This document shows, piece by piece, positions 9,024-15,781 of a stretch of DNA of 64,000 nucleotides. How positions within the stretch are numbered: position 1 is the stretch's first letter; every line of letters starts with the position of its first letter. The notes beneath the pieces were generated by a model. That model saw only the letters and a program-made list of their open reading frames with translations, was not told the DNA's origin and made no database searches. The position numbers were made by a program, and so were the translations under genes. The DNA comes from Microbacterium sp. Nx66 (GTDB lineage: Bacteria; Actinomycetota; Actinomycetes; Actinomycetales; Microbacteriaceae): contig NZ_LR880474.1 in NCBI RefSeq assembly GCF_904066215.1, forward strand, positions 2,852,001-2,916,000, given 5' to 3'.

Positions 9024-9634
9024 GCCCTTCGACAGGCTCAGGAGCCCAGGAGCCGACAGGCTCAGGGACCCAGGAGGCGGCAGACTCAGGGACCGAGAGC
9101 TGGCTCGTGGTGGTCGATCCGCAGGTGATCTTCGCGTCGCCCGACTCCGCCTGGGGCTCGCCGTTCTTCGCCGAGGCGATGGCGAACATCCGTCGGCTCG
9201 CGGAGGCCTTCGGCGAGCGCGTGCTCGTGACCCGCTGGCTTCCGACGGCCGACCGCTCCACCTCCTGGGGCGAGTACTTCGCGGCGTGGCCGTTCGCCGA
9301 CCGGTCCGCCGACGACGCGCTCTATGCACTGGTCCCCGAGGCGGAAGGCCTGTCTCCTCATCCGACCGTCGACCTGCCCACGTTCGGCAAGTGGGGCCCG
9401 GAGCTCGAGGCGATCGTCGGGCACGGTGGCCGTATCGTGCTGGCGGGGGTGTCGACGGACTGCTGCGTCGTGTCCACCGCTCTCGCCGCCGCCGATGCCG
9501 GAGCACGGGTGACGCTCGCCGCCGACGCCTGCGCCGGCTCCACGGCCGAGAACCACGCCGCCGCCGTGCAGGTCATGAGCCTGTATCCCCCGCAGATCAC
9601 CGTGACCGACACCGCCACCCTCCTCTCTCCCTGA
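9020..9634 (+). CDS. Isochorismatase-like cysteine hydrolase with repeat-derived N-terminus
   Basis: This 204-residue protein carries the isochorismatase/nicotinamidase fold with the Asp-Lys-Cys triad: Asp33 in VVVDPQ, the lysine in TFGKWG, and cysteine in the nucleophile loop VSTDCCV, preceded by the family cis-peptide region. Family members hydrolyse nicotinamide, ureidoacrylate, carbamoyl-sarcosine or similar amides. The GTG overlaps the permease stop. The first 26 residues (STGSGAQEPTGSGTQE and onward) are encoded by a dispersed DNA repeat and lie before the first strand of the fold, so they should be a disordered tail. A later start has no in-frame ATG. Confidence 0.87.
   Translation: MSPSTGSGAQEPTGSGTQEAADSGTESWLVVVDPQVIFASPDSAWGSPFFAEAMANIRRLAEAFGERVLVTRWLPTADRSTSWGEYFAAWPFADRSADDALYALVPEAEGLSPHPTVDLPTFGKWGPELEAIVGHGGRIVLAGVSTDCCVVSTALAAADAGARVTLAADACAGSTAENHAAAVQVMSLYPPQITVTDTATLLSP
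9024..9104. repeat. Three degenerate copies of the GACAGGCTCAGGGACC repeat in the hydrolase N-terminus
   Basis: CCTTCGACAGGCTCAGGAGCCC is followed after 27 bases by a second copy (CGACAGGCTCAGGGACCCAG) and then by a third, more degenerate copy (GGCAGACTCAGGGACCGAG). The elements sit in frame at the 5' end of the hydrolase gene, immediately after the permease stop. The same family is found at 28-170 and at 14856. Confidence 0.9.
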
Positions 9635-9943
9635 CCCTCTCCCTCTCCCCCTCCCCGCCCGTGCGAGACGGAAATCGCACCTCCGCGCGCCCCATCCGGC
9701 CCGTTTTCGATCCCGGCACGAGGTGCAGTCCGGCCGCGGGACGGATTCCACTCCTTGAGAGGGTCCATCGGGAACGGTTTCGATCCCGCGCGGAGTGTCC
9801 GTCGCGGGACGCGAAACGCACCTCCGCCGCGCGACTGCGGTGCGGTATCGATCCGGCACTGGGGTGTGGCGTTCGGGCGGGACGCGAAGCGCGCCTCGGC
9901 AGCCACGGGGAGGAGCGTTCTTGAGCTCGGCAGGGGCGGCGGG
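9635..9943. repeat. Gene-free stretch made of degenerate ~70-bp repeat modules
   Basis: Between two convergent genes there is no plausible coding frame. After a pyrimidine-rich tract (9630-9660) three copies of a block TTTCGATCCCGGCACGRGGTG-like (at about 9703, 9778 and 9844, successive spacings about 76 and 66 bp) alternate with copies of a block GCGGGACGCGAAACGCACCTCC-like (about 9664, 9735, 9795, 9885; the second is weak). This is a decayed tandem array. I see no start codon, ribosome binding site or good hairpin. Confidence 0.65.
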
Positions 9944-10654
9944 TCAGGCGTGGGCACGGACCGCGGCGGCGATGTCGGCGGGAGTTCCGCGCCAGGGAGC
10001 ACCATGACCGGGGAGGACCCACGCGGCGTCAAGTGCGGCGAGGCGGTCGAGCGAGGCCAGGGCTTCCGTGGGCTCGTCGGTGAACGGGGCGGGTTGCGCA
10101 CCCTCCTCCCCCGTGAGCACATGCCGCGTGGTCAGGGCATCGCCGACGAATACCGCGCCGACCGCCGGGACATGCACCGCGATGCTCCCCGGCGAGTGCC
10201 CCGGAAGCCCCACGACGACCGGAGCCCCGGGGAGGTCGAGCACATCACCGTCCGCGACCTCGGAGACCTCGGTGACGTGGCGCGTGCGGAGGGCGCTCTT
10301 GCGGAGACCGTAGGCGAGGAAGCCGAGCATCGGACCGGGCCGTGCAGGGCCCATCGGAGTCTTCGGCTTCTCCCCTGTACGCACGCGGTGAGCATCGGCG
10401 CCGTGGATGTAGACCGGAACTCCGGCCTCGCGGCGCAGCCGTTCCGCGAAACCGATGTGGTCGCTGTCGCCGTGGGTCAGCACGAGTCCGCGGATGTCGG
10501 ACAGCGGTCGGCCGATCACGGCGAGCTCTCGCTGAAGGTCGTTCCAGTGCCCGGGCAACCCGGCGTCGACGAGGGTGATGCCCTCGGGCAGGTCGATGAG
10601 ATACGAGGCGACGATGTCGTTGCCGAGGCGGTGGAGGTGGGGGGCGAGCTTCAT
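9944..10654 (-). CDS. MBL fold metallo-hydrolase
   Basis: This 236-residue protein has the metallo-beta-lactamase fold: the metal motif in THGDSDHIG (an HxDxDH variant of the usual HxHxDH), a later ligand histidine in GLPGHSPGS, the bridging aspartate in VFVGDAL, and the last histidine in LPGHGAP. Such proteins hydrolyse lactones, thioesters or phosphodiesters; which cannot be said. It is divergent from a TetR regulator across 78 bp that contain two palindromes, so it is very likely the regulated gene. A TTGACA hexamer (10708-10713, minus strand) lies inside the second palindrome. Confidence 0.9.
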   Translation of the reverse strand: MKLAPHLHRLGNDIVASYLIDLPEGITLVDAGLPGHWNDLQRELAVIGRPLSDIRGLVLTHGDSDHIGFAERLRREAGVPVYIHGADAHRVRTGEKPKTPMGPARPGPMLGFLAYGLRKSALRTRHVTEVSEVADGDVLDLPGAPVVVGLPGHSPGSIAVHVPAVGAVFVGDALTTRHVLTGEEGAQPAPFTDEPTEALASLDRLAALDAAWVLPGHGAPWRGTPADIAAAVRAHA

Positions 10655-10676
10655 GATGATCCTCTCGGGCGGTTGC

Positions 10677-10699
10677 GATGGCTACGTTACGTAGCTATC
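10677..10699. promoter_or_regulatory. TetR operator 1
   Basis: A 23-bp palindrome centred on T10688 has perfect inner arms GCTACGT/ACGTAGC, and outer GAT/ATC pairs separated by one mismatch. A plus-strand promoter overlaps it: TTGCGA (10673-10678), a 17-base spacer, and TATCAT (10696-10701). Binding of the regulator would block transcription of its own gene. Confidence 0.75.
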
Positions 10700-10720
10700 A
10701 TGGCTACTGTCAATAGCCAT
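10700..10720. promoter_or_regulatory. TetR operator 2, adjoining operator 1
   Basis: A 21-bp palindrome with arms ATGGCTAcTG and CAaTAGCCAT (one mismatch per half) abuts operator 1 directly. It shares the GGCTA/TAGCC element with it. It covers the minus-strand TTGACA of the hydrolase promoter. Two adjoining sites suggest binding of two dimers to shut both divergent promoters. Confidence 0.72.
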
Positions 10721-10732
10721 CGAGGAGGATCC

Positions 10733-11257
10733 GTGCCCACCCCCGAACGCACATCGATCGATGCCATCGTCGCGGCCGGCCAGGAGATCCTCGAGGCCAA
10801 CGGCCCTGCGGGACTCACGATGCAGGCGGTCGCGGAGCGTGTGGGCGTGCGTGCCCCCTCCCTCTACAAGCGCGTGCGGGATCGTGAAGCCTTGCGTGTC
10901 GCGGTCGCCACGGCCTCCGTCGACGCCCTCGCGACCCAGCTCGAGGCGGCGGGCGACGACCTCTCCACCCTCGCCCGGACCTATCGCACCTTCGCTCACG
11001 CGCACCCGGAGGGCTTCCGCCTCATGTTCAACGCCGCGGTCTCCCATCAGACTCTGGAACGCTCCGCCGCTCCCATCATCCGTGCCTGCACCACCGCGGT
11101 CGGCGAGGCGGACGCCCTCGACGCCGCACGCCTCTTCACCGCCTGGGCCACCGGATTCCTGCAGATGGAGCTGTCCGGGGCGTTCCGACTCGGCGGTGAC
11201 GTCGACCGCGCATTCGACTACGGCCTCCGGCGCCTCATCGCGAGCCTCGCCGATTGA
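10733..11257 (+). CDS. TetR/AcrR family regulator (WHG-domain type)
   Basis: This 174-residue protein has an N-terminal TetR helix-turn-helix (residues 7-50: LTMQAVAERVGVRAPSLYKRV in part) and an all-helical ligand domain of the WHG type, as found in regulators of hydrolases and oxidoreductases. I prefer the GTG at 10733, preceded by GAGGAGG, to the in-frame ATG at 10700, because that ATG lies within an operator and only a few bases after a -10 hexamer. It probably represses itself and the divergent MBL hydrolase. The ligand is unknown, perhaps the substrate of that hydrolase. Confidence 0.88.
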   Translation: MPTPERTSIDAIVAAGQEILEANGPAGLTMQAVAERVGVRAPSLYKRVRDREALRVAVATASVDALATQLEAAGDDLSTLARTYRTFAHAHPEGFRLMFNAAVSHQTLERSAAPIIRACTTAVGEADALDAARLFTAWATGFLQMELSGAFRLGGDVDRAFDYGLRRLIASLAD

Positions 11258-11308
11258 CGACGCTGGTCATTCCCTGTCCACGACGGCGGATACTGGCACA
11301 CTGAGGCC

Positions 11309-12361
11309 GTGGAAGACTCCCGCAGCACCGCCGGTACCGTGGCCGCGAAGACCGGCCGGTCGCCCTGGCGTCGCACGAAGATCGCCGTGGGCGTCCTCGC
11401 CGCGGTCGCCGCCGTCGTCGCGATCATCGGGGCGCTCACGCCGTGGCCATCCGCGATGATCATCCGCTCGGTGTTCACGAAGGGCGGCGACGAGACCGCG
11501 GCGGAGATGACGAAGCACGTCCCGGACACGCCTCTCGACGAACGGAAGGACATCGCCTACGGGGATGCCGGCGCGGACACGACGATGGACGTCTTCCGCC
11601 CCGCCTCCGCCGACAGCGCGCTGCCGACTGTCGTGTGGATCCACGGAGGTGCCTGGATCTCGGGCTCGAAGGAGGACGTCGATCCCTACCTCCGCATCCT
11701 CGCCGCGGAGGGCTACACGACCATCGGCGTGAACTACGCCCGCGGACCCGAGGGCGTGTACCCGCTCGCCGTCCACCAGCTCGACGAGGCCCTCGCCTAC
11801 ATCGACGCGCACGCGGCGGAACTGGGCGTCGACCCGCGTCGCATCGTGCTGGCGGGGGACTCCGCGGGCGCTCAGCTCGCCAGCCAGATGGCCACGCTCA
11901 TCACGAATCCGGACTACGCCGAGATCCTCGGCATCCGCCCGTCGATCCGCGCCGACCAGCTCGTCGCGACCGTGCTGAACTGCGGCGTCTACGACCTCGC
12001 CGCACTGGCCGAGCTCGACGGAGTCCCGGGGTGGGGCTTCAAGTCGGCGATGTGGGCGTACTCCGGGACGAAGACCTGGGCGGAGGACTCGACCGGCGCC
12101 ACGATGTCGACCGTGGACTGGGTCACCTCCGACTTCCCCGCGACGTACATCTCGGGCGGCAACGGCGACGGGCTCACCTGGCTCCAGTCGATCCCGATGG
12201 CGAAGCGGCTGCAGGAGCTCGGCGTCGATGTGACGCCGGTGTTCTGGCCCGCGCCGCACGAGCCCGCCCTCCCGCACGAGTACCAGTTCCACCTCGATCT
12301 TCCCGAGGCTCGAAAGGCCCTGGCGGACACCATCGCCTTCCTCGACGCGCACACCCGCTGA
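11309..12361 (+). CDS. Membrane-anchored alpha/beta hydrolase (HSL/carboxylesterase-like)
   Basis: This 350-residue protein has a positively charged N-terminus and one membrane helix (residues 25-47), which should place the enzyme outside. The catalytic domain has the oxyanion motif IHGGAW, the nucleophile elbow GDSAG, a region ISGGNGDGLTW where the acid is expected, and a late histidine in HEPALPHEYQF. This pattern belongs to the hormone-sensitive-lipase/carboxylesterase group acting on esters. The start is a GTG at 11309. It is transcribed alone, 51 bp after the TetR gene. Confidence 0.86.
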   Translation: MEDSRSTAGTVAAKTGRSPWRRTKIAVGVLAAVAAVVAIIGALTPWPSAMIIRSVFTKGGDETAAEMTKHVPDTPLDERKDIAYGDAGADTTMDVFRPASADSALPTVVWIHGGAWISGSKEDVDPYLRILAAEGYTTIGVNYARGPEGVYPLAVHQLDEALAYIDAHAAELGVDPRRIVLAGDSAGAQLASQMATLITNPDYAEILGIRPSIRADQLVATVLNCGVYDLAALAELDGVPGWGFKSAMWAYSGTKTWAEDSTGATMSTVDWVTSDFPATYISGGNGDGLTWLQSIPMAKRLQELGVDVTPVFWPAPHEPALPHEYQFHLDLPEARKALADTIAFLDAHTR

Positions 12362-12458
12362 CCCGGCCCCTGTCGTCCGGCGGGGCTGCCACGGTCGCAC
12401 GATCCCGACACGACGGCACGACTCGTTCGGCCGGACGTCTGTTCATCCGTTCCCCGAT

Positions 12459-12582
12459 CGTGCAGGCGGACCTCGGCACGGGTGGAAACGGACCCGGGCA
12501 CGGGTGCACGACCCGGGCACGGGTGCACGACCGAATCCGGGAGATACCCGTGCCCCTGGCGCCGGGTCGTGCAGGCGGGGCG
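12459..12582. repeat. Direct and inverted repeats upstream of kynA
   Basis: Two adjacent 19-bp copies of ACCCGGGCACGGGTGCACG (12492-12529) are followed by an interrupted inverted copy: TACCCGTGCCC, six bases, CCGGGTCGTGCA (about 12545-12576). In addition TCGTGCAGGCGG occurs at both ends (12459 and 12571). The arrangement could form alternative hairpins, either as terminator of the hydrolase gene or as a control region of the kyn operon. Confidence 0.7.
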
Positions 12583-12637
12583 GGATCTGGACATAACATG
12601 TCTGTGACGATCGGCACGGAAGTGATATGTTCGCGGG

Positions 12638-13489
12638 ATGCACACGGAGAACGAACGCGCACTCGAGTCGGGGATCGTCACGGATCTCTCCGGTCGTATG
12701 ACCTACGGCTCGTACCTCGCGCTCGACCAGCTCCTCACGGCACAGCATCCGGTGAGCGACCCGCAGCACCACGACGAGATGCTGTTCATCATCCAGCATC
12801 AGACGACGGAACTCTGGCTGAAGCAGCTGCTGCATGAGCTCAGCTCGGCGCGGGAGCTGCTCGCGGCGGACGACCTGCGCGAAGCCCTCAAGCGCATCGC
12901 CAGGGTCAAGCGGATCCAGGACGTGATGACGCAGCAGTGGTCGGTGCTCGCGACGCTGACCCCGACGGAGTACGCCCAGTTCCGCGGCGCCCTCGGCAAC
13001 TCGTCCGGCTTCCAGTCGGTGCAGTACCGGGCCGTCGAGTTCGCGCTGGGCAACAAGAACGAGAAGATGCTGAGCGTCTTCCGCGACCACCCGGCGAACC
13101 TCGCGCTCCTCACGGCCGAGTGGGAGAAGCCCACGCTGTACGACGAGTTCCTCCGCTACGCCTCTCGCCGCGGTCTCCCGATCCCCCGCGAGATCCTGGA
13201 CCGCGACGTGCGGGAGCCCTACCGCGAGACCCCGGACCTCGTACCTGCCATCCGTGCGATCTACCAGGACCCGCGCACCCACTGGGACCTCTACGAGGCC
13301 TGCGAGGACCTCGTCGATCTCGAGGACAACTTCCAGTTCTGGCGCTTCCGTCACCTCAAGACCGTGTCCCGCACCATCGGGATGAAGGTCGGCACCGGCG
13401 GGTCGAGCGGCGTCGGCTTCCTGCAGCGCGCCCTCGACCTGACCTTCTTCCCCGAGCTCTACACCGTCCGCACCGAGATCGGTTCCTGA
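12638..13489 (+). CDS. kynA: Tryptophan 2,3-dioxygenase
   Basis: This 283-residue cytosolic heme enzyme opens the indole ring of L-tryptophan to N-formylkynurenine. The family pattern is clear: MTYGSYLALDQLL, the distal region HHDEMLFIIQHQTTELWLK, NSSGFQSVQYR, and the proximal heme histidine in FRHLKTVSRTIGMKVGTGGSSGV. Length is normal. It is the first gene of a four-gene operon and its stop overlaps the next ATG (TGATG). A TATGTT hexamer at 12626-12631, with TGTGAC 17 bases further upstream, lies only six bases before the ATG, so the transcript may be leaderless. Confidence 0.97.
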   Translation: MHTENERALESGIVTDLSGRMTYGSYLALDQLLTAQHPVSDPQHHDEMLFIIQHQTTELWLKQLLHELSSARELLAADDLREALKRIARVKRIQDVMTQQWSVLATLTPTEYAQFRGALGNSSGFQSVQYRAVEFALGNKNEKMLSVFRDHPANLALLTAEWEKPTLYDEFLRYASRRGLPIPREILDRDVREPYRETPDLVPAIRAIYQDPRTHWDLYEACEDLVDLEDNFQFWRFRHLKTVSRTIGMKVGTGGSSGVGFLQRALDLTFFPELYTVRTEIGS

Positions 13490-14508
13490 TGCTCACGGCG
13501 ACGTTCTTCGACGGCGAGCGCTGGCGGGACGGCGTCGTCGGACTCGGCGAGGACGGGCGCCCCCGGCTCGGTGAGGAGACGCCCGCGCCGGGGTGCCCGC
13601 TCCTCCCCGGCCGCATCGTCGGGGGCTTCACGGACCACCACGTTCACCTGCAGCTCGTCGACCACGCGTTCCTGGCCTCGTCTCGCCTCGGACGAGTGGT
13701 CGACCTCGGCGGCGATCCGTCCACGGTGGCGCGGATCGCCGTTCACAACTCAGGAGTTTCGACCGGCGGAGGCGCTTCCGAGGCGGTTCCGGGTGTGCCT
13801 GGGCCGGATTCTCCTGACTTGCGAACCGTCGATTTCGCCGGCGCGTTCCTCACACCTCCCGGTGGATACCCCTCGGACCGCGCCTGGGCGCCGGCGGGTT
13901 CGGTGCGGGAGATCGCCGACCCCGCGGCAGCGGCGACCGCGGTCGAGGAGATGGCAGCGGCCGGTGTCTCCTGCGTCAAGGTCGCGAGCAACAGCACCGC
14001 CGGCCCGGTCTTCTCCGACGCCCTCTTCCGCACGATCGCCGACCTCGCCGCAGCCCGAGGCCTCCCGGTGATCGCCCATGCGGAGGGCTCCGGCGAAGCG
14101 CAGCGCGTCGTCCGCCTCGGAGCGACGCAGCTGGCCCACGCCCCGTTCTCCGAGCGCCTGGACGACGAGGAGATCGCGGAGCAGGCCGCCCGCATTTCCT
14201 GGATCAGCACCCTCGCCATCCACGACTCCCACGCGCGGGCCATCGCGATCGACAACGTCGCCCGCTTCCACGCCGCCGGCGGCACCGTCCGCTACGGCAC
14301 CGACATGGGCAACGGCCCGACCCCCGTCGACCTGAACCCGGCTGAGGTCGCCGCCCTCCGCACCGCCGGCCTCGACGACGACGCCCTCCTCCGCGCCCTC
14401 GCGCCCGTCGACCCGCTCGATCCCCGCTCTCTCCTCCTCCTGCTGCCACCCGGATCCGCCGATCCTCTGGCCGCCCGCCCCCTCACCCCCGCCGACCTGA
14501 AGGTGTGA
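13489..14508 (+). CDS. Amidohydrolase family protein, candidate N-formylkynurenine formamidase
   Basis: This 339-residue protein has the metal site of the amidohydrolase superfamily: HVH in GGFTDHHVHLQL, the lysine in CVKVASN, histidines in VIAHAEG and QLAHAPFSE, and the aspartate in RYGTDMGNG. It sits between kynA and kynU, overlapping the first by one base and 1 bp from the second. No KynB- or arylformamidase-like gene is present, so hydrolysis of N-formylkynurenine to kynurenine is the role I infer; this is not established for the family. Residues 85-115 (glycine/serine/proline-rich) are an apparent insertion encoded by a palindromic element. Confidence 0.82.
   Translation: MLTATFFDGERWRDGVVGLGEDGRPRLGEETPAPGCPLLPGRIVGGFTDHHVHLQLVDHAFLASSRLGRVVDLGGDPSTVARIAVHNSGVSTGGGASEAVPGVPGPDSPDLRTVDFAGAFLTPPGGYPSDRAWAPAGSVREIADPAAAATAVEEMAAAGVSCVKVASNSTAGPVFSDALFRTIADLAAARGLPVIAHAEGSGEAQRVVRLGATQLAHAPFSERLDDEEIAEQAARISWISTLAIHDSHARAIAIDNVARFHAAGGTVRYGTDMGNGPTPVDLNPAEVAALRTAGLDDDALLRALAPVDPLDPRSLLLLLPPGSADPLAARPLTPADLKV
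13743..13822. repeat. Palindromic element inside the amidohydrolase gene
   Basis: The ends of this segment are imperfect inverted repeats: AACTCAGGAGTTTCGACC on the left and GGCCGGATTCTCCTGACTT on the right, around a GC-rich centre. It stays in frame and encodes a low-complexity stretch (NSGVSTGGGASEAVPG and onward) in the middle of an otherwise compact catalytic domain. This looks like a small mobile or REP-type element. Confidence 0.55.
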
Positions 14509-14509
14509 C

Positions 14510-15781
14510 ATGACCGACCGCTCCGCCGACACCGCCCTCCTCGATGCCGCCCGCGCCCTGGACGCGTCCGACCCCCTCGCGGCCCACCTCGACGCCTTCG
14601 TCGAGGCCCCGGGCGTCACGGCCTACCTCGACGGCAACTCGCTCGGCCGCCCGCTGCGCGACGTGCCGGAGAAGCTCGCCGCGTTCGTGCGCGAGGACTG
14701 GGGCACCCGCCTCATCCGCTCCTGGGACGAGCAGTGGATGGCGCTGCCGATGGAGCTCGGCGACCGCATCGGCGCCGTCGCCCTCGGCGCGGGCGCGGGG
14801 CAGACGGTCGTCTCCGACTCCACGAGCGTCCTCATCTACAAGCTCATGCGGGGCGCCCTTCGACAGGCTCAGGGACCCACGGGAGCGGCTCAGGGACCCA
14901 CGGGGCGGACGGAGCTCGTGATCGAGGAGGGGAACTTCCCCACCGACCGGTTCCTCGCCGAAGGCGTCGCGGCGGAGATGGGGGCCACGCTGCGCTGGAT
15001 CACGCCCGATCCGGTGCACGGCGTCACGATCGACGACGTCGCGGCTGTGGTCTCGGAGCGGACGGCGCTCGTCTCGCTCAGCCACGTCGACTACCGCTCT
15101 GGCGCCCTCGCCGACATGCCGGGCATCACCGCCGTCGTCCACGAGGCCGGGGCACTGATGATGTGGGACCTCTGCCACTCGGCGGGTGTCGTGCCGATGC
15201 AGCTCGACGACTGGGGCGTCGACATGGCGGTCGGCTGCACGTACAAGTACCTCAACGGCGGCCCGGGGTCGCCCGCGTTCGCCTACCTCCGCCACGACCT
15301 GCAGGGCGTGCTGCGGCAGCCGATCCAGGGCTGGTGGAGCGCCGCCGACATCTTCGCCATGGGCCCCGAGTACGTCCCGGCGGACGGCATCCGTCAGCTC
15401 CTCAGCGGCACGCCGCCGGTGACCTCGATGCTCGCGATGCAGGGCATGATCGACCTCATCGAACAGTCGGGGATCGACGGCGTGCGCGCGAAGTCGGAGT
15501 CGCTCACCGCGCTCGCGGTCCGGGCGTACGACGAGCTGCTCGCGCCCCTGGACGTCCGCCTGCTCAGCCCTCGCGACCCCGCGCTGCGCGGCGGACACAT
15601 CACGATCGGCCACCCGGACTTCCGGGAGGTCACCCGGAGACTCTGGGCCGACGGCGTCATCCCCGACTTCCGCTTCCCGGACGGGATCCGGCTCGGGCTG
15701 TCGCCGCTGAGCACGTCGCACGCCGAGACCGTCGCCGGGGTGCTCGCGGTGAGGGACGCACTGGAGTCCGGTGTCTCCTGA
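14510..15781 (+). CDS. kynU: Kynureninase
   Basis: This 423-residue PLP enzyme cleaves kynurenine to anthranilate and alanine. Landmarks are YLDGNSLGRP near residue 40, the phosphate-binding SDSTSVLIYK, the cofactor aspartate in MMWDLCHSAG, the Schiff-base lysine in CTYKYLNGGPG, and LSGTPPVTSM. It is the third gene of the kyn operon, ending inside the start of the PaaX-like gene. Residues 116-134 (RQAQGPTGAAQGPTGR) are encoded by two copies of a dispersed DNA repeat and lie where other kynureninases have a short loop. Together with TDO the operon yields anthranilate; no anthranilate-degrading genes follow. Confidence 0.95.
   Translation: MTDRSADTALLDAARALDASDPLAAHLDAFVEAPGVTAYLDGNSLGRPLRDVPEKLAAFVREDWGTRLIRSWDEQWMALPMELGDRIGAVALGAGAGQTVVSDSTSVLIYKLMRGALRQAQGPTGAAQGPTGRTELVIEEGNFPTDRFLAEGVAAEMGATLRWITPDPVHGVTIDDVAAVVSERTALVSLSHVDYRSGALADMPGITAVVHEAGALMMWDLCHSAGVVPMQLDDWGVDMAVGCTYKYLNGGPGSPAFAYLRHDLQGVLRQPIQGWWSAADIFAMGPEYVPADGIRQLLSGTPPVTSMLAMQGMIDLIEQSGIDGVRAKSESLTALAVRAYDELLAPLDVRLLSPRDPALRGGHITIGHPDFREVTRRLWADGVIPDFRFPDGIRLGLSPLSTSHAETVAGVLAVRDALESGVS
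14856..14908. repeat. TTCGACAGGCTCAGGGACCC repeat inside kynU
   Basis: One full copy (CCTTCGACAGGCTCAGGGACC) is followed by a truncated copy (GCGGCTCAGGGACCCACGGG). It is read in a different frame from the copies in the hydrolase and phnE genes, giving RQAQGPTG instead of STGSGT. The insertion keeps kynU open. Confidence 0.9.

Noticed and set aside
9944..10654. MBL gene as a beta-lactamase or AHL lactonase
   Set aside because: No signal peptide, and the motif is the HxDxDH variant; the fold alone does not support a specific substrate.
10700..10732. ATG at 10700 as start of the TetR gene
   Set aside because: It lies in operator 2 and at the end of a -10 hexamer with no ribosome binding site; the GTG at 10733 has GAGGAGG.
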